NCBI RefSeq assembly: GCF_014204795.1
Contig: NZ_JACHMB010000001.1
Coordinates: 3,658,001-3,722,000 of the forward strand
DNA length: 64,000 nucleotides
Reading direction: 5' to 3'
Origin: Nonomuraea jabiensis
GTDB lineage: Bacteria; Actinomycetota; Actinomycetes; Streptosporangiales; Streptosporangiaceae
Part shown: piece by piece, positions 52,608 to 60,015 of the stretch
Layout of the letters: each line of letters starts with the position of its first letter
How positions within the stretch are numbered: the first letter of the stretch is position 1
Notes under the pieces: generated by a model
What the model was told of the DNA's origin: nothing
The model's input: only the letters and a program-made list of their open reading frames with translations
Database searches by the model: none
Position numbers and translations under genes: made by a program

Positions 52608-53135
52608 ATGAGGCGGTGGCGGCCGGTAGCAGGGGCGGCGGCGCTGGTCCTGCTGGTCGCCACGGCCTCCGTGCCGCTCGGGCTGTACGTGCCGGAGAAC
52701 GTCGTGCGGATCGCGTACGAGATCGAGCAGCGCCGGATCGTCTACTCGTGGGGAGGCGGCCACGCCGAGGAGCCCGGGCCGTCGAAGGGGACCTGCAAGG
52801 GATACCGGGGGAAGATCCAGCCCTGTCCGGCGGCCCGGACGCGCGGGCTCGACTGCTCGGGGTTCGCGCGATGGGTGTACGCGCTGGCCAGCGGGTCGGA
52901 CGTGCTGGGGCCGGGGAACACCAACGATCACGTACGGCGGATGCGGCGGGTCCAGGTGGCCATGCCGGGAGATCTGGTCTTCTTCGGAAAAGCCACCAAA
53001 AAAGCCCCCAAAACCCACCACGTAGGCATATATCTCGGCAACGGGAAGATGATGAACGCGCCCGAGACCGGGGCGGTGGTGCGCGTGGACGACATCACCC
53101 GCCGGAAGGACTTCTTGGGCTTCTACCGGCTCTGA
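52608..53135 (+). CDS. Secreted NlpC/P60-family peptidoglycan endopeptidase
   Basis: The 175-residue protein has an N-terminal signal or anchor segment (about 5-28) and an NlpC/P60 domain: LDCSGFARWVY holds the catalytic Cys, THHVGIYLGNGKMMNAP holds the catalytic His, and a polar third residue follows in the next strand. It cleaves peptide cross-links of the cell wall. It is a stand-alone catalytic domain without SH3 or LysM modules. ATG 52608 begins the signal. Confidence 0.88.
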   Translation: MRRWRPVAGAAALVLLVATASVPLGLYVPENVVRIAYEIEQRRIVYSWGGGHAEEPGPSKGTCKGYRGKIQPCPAARTRGLDCSGFARWVYALASGSDVLGPGNTNDHVRRMRRVQVAMPGDLVFFGKATKKAPKTHHVGIYLGNGKMMNAPETGAVVRVDDITRRKDFLGFYRL

Positions 53136-53208
53136 ACCGATTCGGTATGGCCTGTAACGCGTGTGGCACGGCAGAAATTGAGAGACCCGGCGGCTACTCT
53201 GTGCCGCT

Positions 53209-53439
53209 ATGGACAGGCGATGGGTCGGCCTCGACGGCTACGAGGTCGTAGGCGTGGTGCACGGCGGCCGGCAACTGCTGCGGGTGCGCCGGCACGGGTG
53301 GGTGGTCGCCGACTGCACCTCTGTGGCGGAGGTGGCCAGACACGTGGACCTGGCCGATCTGTGCGAGGTCATCGAACTGCCGGCGCGACGGCGGGCGGAA
53401 GAGCGCGCGGAGGCCCGAACGAGTTCGCATCATCGGTGA
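53209..53439 (+). CDS. Small conserved hypothetical protein
   Basis: The 76-residue basic protein begins DRRWVGLDGYEVVGVVHGGR and contains VADCTSVAEVARHVDLADLC. I know it as a recurrent short actinomycete hypothetical upstream of tRNA-Thr but cannot name a domain. It is soluble, with two cysteines. Only 39 bp separate its stop from the tRNA. Confidence 0.6.
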   Translation: MDRRWVGLDGYEVVGVVHGGRQLLRVRRHGWVVADCTSVAEVARHVDLADLCEVIELPARRRAEERAEARTSSHHR

Positions 53440-53478
53440 GTGCCGTGTATGGTTACACCTGTCCGCAGCGCCGGACAG

Positions 53479-53551
53479 GCCCCTATAGCTCAGTCGGCAG
53501 AGCGTCTCCATGGTAAGGAGAAGGTCAACGGTTCGATTCCGTTTGGGGGCT
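53479..53551 (+). tRNA. tRNA-Thr (GGT anticodon)
   Basis: The 73-nt cloverleaf has an acceptor stem GCCCCTA/TGGGGGC, a D-arm with AGCTCAGTCGGCAGAGC, an anticodon loop ATGGTAA with GGT at 53512-53514 and a T-arm with GGTTCGATTCC. The 3' CCA is not encoded. It lies upstream of tRNA-Met and rpmG, the usual actinobacterial arrangement, but here separated by an intervening repeat region and a DUF2071 gene. Confidence 0.95.
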
Positions 53552-53639
53552 CTCGCTCTGAACACCCACAACGCCCGACCCGCAAAATCGCGGGGCCGGG
53601 CGTTTCGCATTCCCCCCAACCCACCCACCTCCCAAACCA

Positions 53640-54310
53640 CCCACTCTTAACCACCACCCGCCCTCTGCGGCGCCCGCCCTCTGGAACGCCCGCCCTCTGG
53701 AACGCCCGCGCCTGCCCTCTGCGGTGCTGCGCCCACCTTGTCCGGGCCGGACTCGCCTCCGGAGGTCCCCCACGCCCTGCGCTGCGTGCGCCCTGCGGAA
53801 GTGCGCCGACGCCCACCCTGCGGGCCGAGCGCGCTCCGGAGGCCACCCACGCCCTGCGTCGCCCACGCCCTGCGTTGCCCACGCCCCTGCGTCGCCCACG
53901 CCCTGCGTCGCCCACGCCCTGCGTCGCCCACGCCCTGCGTCGCCCACGCCCTGCGTCGCCCACGCCCTGCGTCGCCCACGCCCTGCGTCGCTCACGCCCT
54001 GCGGAAGTGCGCCGACGCCCACCCTGCGAGCCGAGCGCGCTCTGGAAGCCGCCCTCGTCCTCCGAAGGCGCGCTCATCCTGCCGCGCCCCGCTTGCCTTG
54101 CCGGGGTGCGCTGGAGCCCATCCCCTGCGACGCCTGCCCTCTGCGGTGCTGCCCCCAGCCTGCGGGCCGGACTCGCCTCCGGAGGCTGCGCCCGCCCTGC
54201 GCTGCGCTCGCCCTCTGGGACGCCCGCCCTGTGCGGCGCCCGCCCTCTGGGACGCCCGCCCTGTGCGGCGCCTGCGCCTGCCCTGTGGCGACTGGTTGGG
54301 GCCGAGGGTG
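53640..54310. repeat. GC-rich repetitive region with a 16-bp tandem array
   Basis: Between 53843 and 54003 the unit CGTCGCCCACGCCCTG is repeated about ten times, with one copy 17 bp long. The flanks contain longer near-duplicates, for example segments around 53796 and 54002 (GCGGAAGTGCGCCGACGCCC) and around 53743 and 54163. All six frames stay open because the repeat lacks stop codons. The 16-bp unit is not a multiple of three, and no ribosome binding site or domain appears. I regard it as non-coding repeated DNA of unknown role. Confidence 0.7.
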
Positions 54311-54313
54311 TGG

Positions 54314-55060
54314 TCAACCGTTCGGGTGGAAGTGGTGTGGTGGGGTGTGGATGTCGAAGGGGATCCGGGCCTGCGCCAGGATCGAGTGCGGGGGCGTGTC
54401 CGGCGTGATCAACCCCAGCCGCTCGAACAAGGGGAACCGGGCGAAGGTGGCCTCCAGGTGCCGGGGCCGCATGACCGGGTGCCAGATGCTGTAGGCGCCC
54501 ACCCTGCCGTCTCTGCGCCGGTACCAGCCCCGGGTCGGGTGGGTGAGTTGCTCCAGCCAGTCCGAATCGTCCGTGAAGCCGTCCAGCAGCCCCGGAGCCT
54601 GCGGAAGCTCGACCGCCTCGCACCGCCCGTCGGCGGATTCCAGGCGCCAGCGGGCCGGGGTGCCGAGCCAGTCGGCCTCGATGCGGATGTGGTCGCGGCG
54701 CCACGGCATGCCCCACAGATGCTGCGGGATCGCCACGACGGGGTGGTCCAGGCGGGTGCCGAAGAACCAGACGCCCGCCTTGCCGTACGCGGTGACGTAG
54801 GCCCGGTAGTTGATCTGCCCGCAGTCGATCGACACCTGCGGCAGGAACCGGAAGTGGAAGTCCCGGTCGCGGAAGGCGACGGCGGAGACCAGGGCCCCGG
54901 GGCCGTCCCCGAAGGGCGCCTCCATGGGCGTGAAGCCCTTGGGCAGGTGCCGGGCGAGCGCGTCGGCGTCCACCCGGTAGCTCACGATCGCGAAGTCCTC
55001 CAGATCCGTGTGCGCGTGGTGCCAGCGCGGACGCGGCCGGGGAGTGCCCACGAAGCTCAT
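54314..55060 (-). CDS. DUF2071 (YqjF-like) family protein
   Basis: The 248-residue protein matches DUF2071, related to acetoacetate decarboxylase folds. Typical features are RPRWHHAHTDLEDFAIVSYR at the start, DADALARHLPKGFTP, the GQINYRAYVTAYGKAGVWFF stretch and WHPVMRPRHLEATFARFPLF. The function is unknown. ATG 55060 begins SFVGTPRP. It is transcribed toward the repeat region and away from tRNA-Met. Confidence 0.85.
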   Translation of the reverse strand: MSFVGTPRPRPRWHHAHTDLEDFAIVSYRVDADALARHLPKGFTPMEAPFGDGPGALVSAVAFRDRDFHFRFLPQVSIDCGQINYRAYVTAYGKAGVWFFGTRLDHPVVAIPQHLWGMPWRRDHIRIEADWLGTPARWRLESADGRCEAVELPQAPGLLDGFTDDSDWLEQLTHPTRGWYRRRDGRVGAYSIWHPVMRPRHLEATFARFPLFERLGLITPDTPPHSILAQARIPFDIHTPPHHFHPNG

Positions 55061-55299
55061 GCCCAAAAGGTACGGCTCTTGCGGCTGCGCGGGCGGGTGG
55101 GAACATGTGCGCCACGGCGAGACCCAGGGGCGCTCAGGGGTTGTGCGCGTCGCGCCGGTCGCTGCTACGCTTGCCTCCTCCACTGCTTGATCTTCATGTG
55201 GAGTCGGCTGTTCGGGGGCGAGCATCGCCGATTGATAATGGATTTCGGTTGTCGGGGGTTCCTGAGGCATACTGGAAGCACCCCACCCGATCGGGCGAG

Positions 55300-55330
55300 T
55301 TACGAATGTGCTCGCTGCGTCGGGTATCCT
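55300..55330 (+). promoter_or_regulatory. Possible promoter of tRNA-Met / rpmG
   Basis: TTACGA (55300-55305) and TATCCT (55325-55330), 19 bp apart, lie about 30 bp before the tRNA. The spacing is slightly long. The rest of 55061-55359 contains no gene that I can support; a second -10-like TACGCT is at 55166. Confidence 0.3.
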
Positions 55331-55359
55331 CTACGGGCCGGGGTCGTTACCGGCTCAAA

Positions 55360-55433
55360 GGCGGAGTAGCTCAGTCAGGCAGAGCAAACGGCTCATAATC
55401 GTTGTGTCGCCGGTTCAAGTCCGGCCTCCGCTA
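55360..55433 (+). tRNA. tRNA-Met (CAT anticodon, elongator)
   Basis: The 74-nt cloverleaf has an acceptor stem GGCGGAG/CTCCGCT, a D-arm with AGCTCAGTCAGGCAGAGC, an anticodon loop with CAT at 55394-55396 and a T-arm with GGTTCAAGTCC. It is not an initiator by position and acceptor pairing (paired first base pair). rpmG follows 71 bp downstream, as expected in actinobacteria. Confidence 0.93.
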
Positions 55434-55504
55434 CTGCCCACTCCCAGGTCAACAGGCCTGGGTACGGGCGTGTCCATGTCCCGAACGTAGAAAGGCACTC
55501 CCAA

Positions 55505-55669
55505 GTGGCTGCCACCGACGTTAGGCCGAAGATCACGCTGGCCTGCCAGGAGTGCAAGCACCGCAACTACATCACGCGGAAGAACCGGCGCAACGACCCG
55601 GATCGGCTTGAGCTGAAGAAGTACTGCCCCAACTGCCGCTGCCACCGCGCGCACCGCGAGACCCGCTAG
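55505..55669 (+). CDS. rpmG: Ribosomal protein L33 (zinc-binding form)
   Basis: The 54-residue protein contains [20 protein letters not shown] and [17 protein letters not shown]. The two C-x-x-C pairs (CQEC, CPNC) mark the zinc-containing C+ form of 50S protein L33. GTG 55505 has AAAGG about 9 nt upstream. It follows tRNA-Met and precedes two MaoC dehydratase genes, the standard actinobacterial order (in mycobacteria rpmG2-hadA-hadB). Confidence 0.95.
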   Translation: MAATDVRPKITLACQECKHRNYITRKNRRNDPDRLELKKYCPNCRCHRAHRETR

Positions 55670-55712
55670 GTCTCCGGGCAGGGCTTCTGCCCCACATTTC
55701 GTCATATCGCAC

Positions 55713-55742
55713 AACCGGCGTCCCGCCTCAGGGGCGCCGGTT
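55713..55742. terminator. Hairpin after rpmG
   Basis: Stem AACCGGCG (55713-55720) pairs with CGCCGGTT (55735-55742) around a 14-nt loop that can also pair internally; a weakly T-rich cgtcgtgt follows. It lies 44 bp after the rpmG stop. The remaining 55743-56156 holds no gene that I can support and includes the promoter region of the MaoC pair. Confidence 0.6.
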
Positions 55743-56156
55743 CGTCGTGTCTGCACAGGGTTCCAGGGACTCCACACGGGCCCCAGAGCTATCTCTCGGC
55801 GCTGAGGACTGGCCGGCCAGAGGCCAGCGGCGGCGGCTGATCGAGTGGCTGACGGCCTGGGTCCGGTCGGTGCAGGCGTAGGTCCCAGTTCGGCGCCTCG
55901 CCGTCGTCGACGTGCCGACCGCCGCCCAGACGAGCAAGCAAGCGGTCGCCGCGACGGTGTTGGGCCCATGATCGGCAGAACGGTGGGTGGTGGGCCTGGC
56001 GGGTCGGATGTGGCGTTTATGGCGGAGGTTTTGGGAGGGCCCGGCGGTGGGAAAGTTCGCGGGGCAAAATCGAGATAATCACCGGCGACAGCCGAACCTT
56101 GTTCTGTTACCGTCGGCCTCAGCAGCGCTCGGTTGGTGACACGCAAGGGAGCACTG

Positions 56157-56606
56157 ATGGCCTTGAACCGAGACTTCGTGGGCAGGACCTATTCGCCCAG
56201 CGCGCCCTACGAGGTCAGCCGGGTGAAGATCAGGGAATTCGCCGCCGCGATCGGTGACAACAACCCGCTCTACCGGGACAAAGAGGCCGCCCAGGCGGCC
56301 GGGTACCCCGATGTGATCGCGCCGCCCACGTTCCCCATCGTGTTCAGCCTGCAGAGCGGCGGTGAGGCGCTCGTCGATCCCGATCTCGGGCTGAACCTCG
56401 CCATGGTCGTCCACGGCGAGCAGCGCTTCGAGTACGTCCGGCAGATCTGCGCCGGAGACCAGCTCGTCACGACCGCCACGATCACCGACATCCGCACGGC
56501 CGGGCGGAACGAGCTGCTGACGGTCAGGAGCGAAGTGACGACCGTCGACGGCGAGCCGGTCTGCGTCACCTACAACACGATCGTCGAGCGCGGAGGGGCC
56601 GGCTGA
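56157..56606 (+). CDS. MaoC-family (R)-3-hydroxyacyl-ACP dehydratase subunit, first of pair
   Basis: The 149-residue hot-dog fold protein corresponds by position and sequence to HadA of mycobacteria: DFVGRTYSPSAPYEVSRVKI, FAAAIGDNNPLYRDKEAAQA and VIAPPTFPIVF. In studied systems HadA is the substrate-binding partner without catalytic dyad and pairs with HadB. Together they dehydrate 3-hydroxyacyl-ACP in fatty-acid elongation. GGGAG lies just before ATG 56157. Its stop is 1 bp before the next start. Confidence 0.88.
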   Translation: MALNRDFVGRTYSPSAPYEVSRVKIREFAAAIGDNNPLYRDKEAAQAAGYPDVIAPPTFPIVFSLQSGGEALVDPDLGLNLAMVVHGEQRFEYVRQICAGDQLVTTATITDIRTAGRNELLTVRSEVTTVDGEPVCVTYNTIVERGGAG

Positions 56607-56607
56607 G

Positions 56608-57036
56608 ATGACCGCCACGGTGAAGTACGACGAGGTCGAGGTCGGGCAGGAGCTCCCGGCGGCCGACTACAACGTGCGCCGGCTCGACCTGGTGATGTAC
56701 GCCGGGGCTTCCGGGGACTTCAACCAGATCCACTGGAACGAGCGGTTCGCCAAGATGGTGGGGCTGCCGGACGTGATCGCGCATGGGATGTACACGATGG
56801 CGCAGGCCGGGCGGTTCGTCACGGACTGGGCCGGGGATCCCGGGGCGGTGGTGGACTTCGGGGTGCGGTTCTCGTCGATGGTGGTCGTTCCCGACGACGA
56901 CCAGGGGGCGACGATCTCGGTCAGCGGGGTGGTGGAGGAGAAGCTGGAGGACAAGCGGGTGGTCATCGGGCTCACCGCCAGATCAGGCGAGCAGAAGGTG
57001 CTGTCCAAGGCCCGCGCGGTGGTCCAGCTGTCCTGA
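56608..57036 (+). CDS. MaoC-family (R)-3-hydroxyacyl-ACP dehydratase subunit, second of pair
   Basis: The 142-residue hydratase-2-like protein corresponds to mycobacterial HadB. It carries the catalytic hot-dog motif Y-A-G-A-S-G-D-F-N-Q-I-H, with Asp and His, then GLPDVIAHGMYTMAQAG. It forms the active site with the preceding subunit. The single-base spacing indicates tight translational coupling. No HadC-like third gene follows. Confidence 0.9.
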   Translation: MTATVKYDEVEVGQELPAADYNVRRLDLVMYAGASGDFNQIHWNERFAKMVGLPDVIAHGMYTMAQAGRFVTDWAGDPGAVVDFGVRFSSMVVVPDDDQGATISVSGVVEEKLEDKRVVIGLTARSGEQKVLSKARAVVQLS

Positions 57037-57357
57037 CGAGGCGGGCGGCGTCCTGATATTTCGGGCGAGTCTCGGGTACGCGTGACGTCTATGAACGAAG
57101 CTGCGCGACGAGTTTGGCCCACGGTTCGATCGATCCCCGTCTCCGCTGTGACCGATGCCAAGCCGCCCGCCCACCTTCGGCCGGCGCGGGTCGAGAGGGT
57201 GGCGGGCAGCTCCGGCACCGGACGGGACACCGCGGGCGGCACCGAAACCGGCACGAAGGCCCAGCCGGCCGGGGCAGGGGCGCACGCTCGGCTTGAGCCC
57301 GCTGCCGAGCTGGGGTTCTCCGGCGCTCCCGGGCAGCCTGGAGACACGGGTGACACC

Positions 57358-58158
57358 ATGCTGCACGCCCAGCGCACCTGGGACAGCTCGCTGGCCACCA
57401 ACCGCCTCGACGAGCAGGGCGTCAAGCTGGAACGTCAGCGTACGGAGACCAAGGACGTCACCGTCAGCGTGAGCCTGCTGGTCGACGGCTGGCCGGAGGA
57501 CGTCAGGAAGAGCGTGGGATCGATCGTCGAGCACACGAACGCGCGCGTGCTCGCCCTCGACCTCGGCGACGTCGACGGCGCCGGTGAGGTGCTGGACGAG
57601 CTGGCCGACCGGCATCCGGACCGGATCGCCGTGTGGCACGTGGCCGAGGAGCCGCACTGGCGAGGGGGCACGGCGACCTGGGGCGAATGCCGCGCCAAGC
57701 TGCTGCGGCTCGACGAGTCGGACGTGCACGTGCTCATGGACACGAACGTCGAGCTCCGCGGCGACGCGCTGACCCCGCTGGTCGCGGCCGTCGCGGAGGG
57801 CGCCGTGGCGGCCGGGTGGAGAGGCGTGGACTTCCCGGACGGGGAGCCGGAGCCGGTGCAGATGGTGGAGCCGGGGGCGGGCGCGGCCGGGCCCAGGAGG
57901 GTGCGGGCGCTCACAGGGGAGCTCATGGCGGTACGCCGGGGCCCGGCGCTCGGAGCCCTGCCCGAGGACGCCGGCTACGGCAGGAACGCCGATCTGGCGC
58001 TCTCTCTAGCTCTTCAGCAAGAGCACAGGGAGCTGGTCGTGCCCGATGAGCCGCTGCCCGCGGTGCGGCTGGGCTCGCACGACGTGGACCCCGGCTACGA
58101 CGCACGGGAGTCCCGGCGGAACTTCGACCGCGTGCTGCGCATACTGGGCACCTCATAA
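57358..58158 (+). CDS. Glycosyltransferase-2-like protein of unknown substrate
   Basis: The protein of about 266 residues has a GT-A-like pattern: VTVSVSLLVDGWPEDVRKSV, LDLGDVDGAGEVLDELADRH, then a possible DxD region in VLMDTNVELRGDALTPLV, with a C-terminal SRRNFDRVLRIL. The reaction is unknown. The start is uncertain. The open frame continues upstream to ATG 57082 through a low-complexity Gly/Ala/Thr stretch, but ATG 57358 begins the domain-like sequence. It lies between the MaoC pair and murB. Confidence 0.6.
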   Translation: MLHAQRTWDSSLATNRLDEQGVKLERQRTETKDVTVSVSLLVDGWPEDVRKSVGSIVEHTNARVLALDLGDVDGAGEVLDELADRHPDRIAVWHVAEEPHWRGGTATWGECRAKLLRLDESDVHVLMDTNVELRGDALTPLVAAVAEGAVAAGWRGVDFPDGEPEPVQMVEPGAGAAGPRRVRALTGELMAVRRGPALGALPEDAGYGRNADLALSLALQQEHRELVVPDEPLPAVRLGSHDVDPGYDARESRRNFDRVLRILGTS

Positions 58159-58169
58159 GCTAGTGGCCC

Positions 58170-59207
58170 ATGGAGATGCTCGCGCCGTACACCACGCTGC
58201 GCCTAGGCGGCCCCGCCCGCGACTTCGCCGAGGCGACCACGGCGGAGCACCTCGTGTCCCTGGTGGCCGAGGCCGACATGAAGGGGCTGCCCACGCTGGT
58301 GCTCGGCGGGGGCAGCAACGTCGTGGTGTCCGACGAGGGCTTCGACGGGCTGGTCGTCAAGGTCTCGACCCAGGGCGTGGCCGTCTCGCGCGACGGCGAG
58401 CAGATGCTGGTCACGGTCGAGGCGGGGGAGGACTGGGACGCGCTGGTCGCCCGCGCCGTGGCCGAGGGCTGGTCGGGCATCGAGTGCATGTCGGGCATCC
58501 CCGGGCTGGTCGGCTCGACGCCCATCCAGAACGTCGGCGCGTACGGGCAGGAGGTGTCCCAGACCATCCGGTGCGTGCGGGCCTACGACCGCCGCACCAG
58601 GCACGTGGTGGATCTGGAGGCGCGGCAGTGCGGGTTCTCCTACCGTGACAGCGCCTTCAAGCGCGACCTGGCGCGGCATGTGGTGCTCGCGGTGACGTAC
58701 GCGCTGGATATTTCGGAAATGTCCGGCCCGCTGGCGTACGAGGAGCTGGCCGGCAGGCTGGGCGCGAAGGCCGGCGGGAGGGTGCCGCTCGCGCGGGCCC
58801 GCGAGGCCGTGCTGGCGCTGCGGCGCGGCAAGGGCATGGTGCTCGACCCGGACGATCCCGACACCCGCAGCGCCGGCTCGTTCTTCACCAACCCGATCCT
58901 CACGCCCGAGGAGGCCGTGGAGCTGGCCTCCCGCGCGCCGGGGCATCCGCGCTGGGAGCTGCCCGGCGGGTCGGTCAAGGTGCCCGCCGCGTGGCTGATC
59001 GAGCAGGCGGGCTACCCGAAGGGGTACGCGCGCGGGCCCGTACGCATCTCCACCAAGCACACGCTCGCGCTGACCAACCCCGACGGGGTCGCCACCACCG
59101 GCGACCTGCTCGCGCTGGCCAGGGAGGTCCGGGACGGGGTGCGGGAGAAGTTCGGGGTCACGCTGGTCAACGAGCCCGTGCTCGTCGGCTGCGACCTCGC
59201 GGAATAG
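58170..59207 (+). CDS. murB: UDP-N-acetylmuramate dehydrogenase MurB
   Basis: The 345-residue FAD-dependent enzyme reduces UDP-GlcNAc-enolpyruvate to UDP-MurNAc in peptidoglycan synthesis. It shows YTTLRLGGPARDF at the start, VLGGGSNVVVSD (FAD-binding), GIPGLVGSTPIQNVGAYGQE, SFFTNPIL with the catalytic Ser, and C-terminal VRISTKHTLALTN with NEPVLVG. It is of the shorter type without the extra E. coli loop. It ends 36 bp before the Mn2+ riboswitch. Confidence 0.95.
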   Translation: MEMLAPYTTLRLGGPARDFAEATTAEHLVSLVAEADMKGLPTLVLGGGSNVVVSDEGFDGLVVKVSTQGVAVSRDGEQMLVTVEAGEDWDALVARAVAEGWSGIECMSGIPGLVGSTPIQNVGAYGQEVSQTIRCVRAYDRRTRHVVDLEARQCGFSYRDSAFKRDLARHVVLAVTYALDISEMSGPLAYEELAGRLGAKAGGRVPLARAREAVLALRRGKGMVLDPDDPDTRSAGSFFTNPILTPEEAVELASRAPGHPRWELPGGSVKVPAAWLIEQAGYPKGYARGPVRISTKHTLALTNPDGVATTGDLLALAREVRDGVREKFGVTLVNEPVLVGCDLAE

Positions 59208-59243
59208 GTCCCGCTCGCGGGCTGTTATGGTTGGTTGGAATTT

Positions 59244-59336
59244 CCGAAGGGGAGTAGTCCCAATCGTGTGATCGACACACTGGCGCTTCATCGCGCCCGG
59301 TCACGCGGGCCTCATACGGGCGGACGAGACCTTCGG
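59244..59336 (+). ncRNA. yybP-ykoY manganese riboswitch aptamer
   Basis: The 5' leader of the Mn2+ exporter gene shows the class signature: GGGGAGTAG in the first loop region (59249-59257) and GAGACC in the third (59326-59331). The outer stem CCGAAGG (59244-59250) pairs with CCTTCGG (59330-59336), and internal hairpins lie between. This family senses Mn2+ and switches on exporters of the GDT1/YybP/MntP type. The downstream gene fits exactly. Confidence 0.9.
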
Positions 59337-59373
59337 CCTGGCAGTTGTGCAAGAAGACGCTGCCGGGCCGAAG
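59331..59373 (+). promoter_or_regulatory. Riboswitch expression-platform hairpin overlapping the aptamer stem
   Basis: CTTCGGCCTGGCAG (59331-59344) can pair with CTGCCGGGCCGAAG (59360-59373) with one G-U pair. Its 5' arm contains the 3' strand of the riboswitch outer stem (CTTCGG), so the two helices exclude each other. It lacks a long T tract, so control may be by Rho access or by translation rather than simple intrinsic termination. Confidence 0.65.
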
Positions 59374-59430
59374 TCGTGCCCGAAACTCCCCGGGTCGCCG
59401 CTTCCGGCTCGGTCGCGCGGAAGGGGACCG

Positions 59431-60015
59431 TTGGAAGCGTTCTGGATCAGTCTCGCCGTCATCTTCGTGGCCGAGCTCGGCGACAAGAGCCAGCTCATGG
59501 CGATGACGTTCGCGACCCGTTTCAAGACCTGGCCCGTGCTCGCGGGCATCACGATCGCCACGACCGTCGTTCACCTGGTCAGCGTCGCCGTGGGCGGGCT
59601 GATCGGTGACGCGCTGCCGACGACGGCCATCTCGGTGGTGGCGGGGCTGGCCTTCCTCGGGTTCGCCGCGTGGACGCTGCGCGGGGACGAGCTGACCGAG
59701 GACGAGTCGAAGAAGGCCCAGCGCACCACCAGGAACGCCCTGATCGCGGTGACCGTGGCGTTCTTCCTGAGCGAGCTGGGCGACAAGACGATGCTGGCCA
59801 CCATCACGCTGGCCACGCAGCACGGCTGGCTCGGCACCTGGATCGGCTCGACCGTCGGCATGGTGGCGGCGGACGCGCTGGCGATCCTGGTGGGCCGGCT
59901 GCTGGGCAAGCACCTGCCGGAGAAGGCGATCCGGTACGGCGCCGCGGCGGCGTTCGCGATCTTCGGCGTCATCCTCCTGGCGGAAGCGCTGCTTCCTCTA
60001 GCCGGGGGACAGTAG
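59431..60015 (+). CDS. GDT1/UPF0016-family manganese exporter
   Basis: The 194-residue membrane protein has six transmembrane helices and two copies of the family motif E-x-G-D-[KR]-[ST]: VAELGDKSQLMA in the first half and LSELGDKTMLATI in the second. The family exports Mn2+ (and Ca2+ in eukaryotic members). The TTG 59431 start has GGAAGGGGA upstream and gives the family N-terminus LEAFWISLAVIFVAELGDK. A yybP-ykoY Mn2+ riboswitch precedes it. The end overlaps the convergent LuxR-family regulator gene by 18 bp. Confidence 0.92.
   Translation: MEAFWISLAVIFVAELGDKSQLMAMTFATRFKTWPVLAGITIATTVVHLVSVAVGGLIGDALPTTAISVVAGLAFLGFAAWTLRGDELTEDESKKAQRTTRNALIAVTVAFFLSELGDKTMLATITLATQHGWLGTWIGSTVGMVAADALAILVGRLLGKHLPEKAIRYGAAAAFAIFGVILLAEALLPLAGGQ

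Noticed and set aside
53843..54003. The 16-bp tandem array as a CRISPR array
   Set aside because: The units are directly abutting with no unique spacers, and no cas genes are present.
53440..54408. A long Pro/Arg-rich protein across the tRNA and repeat region (either strand)
   Set aside because: It runs through the tRNA-Thr gene and consists only of repeat-derived residues, and no ribosome binding site is visible.
53479..55433. tRNA genes as attachment sites for an integrated element
   Set aside because: No integrase, excisionase or duplicated tRNA 3' end was seen in the window.
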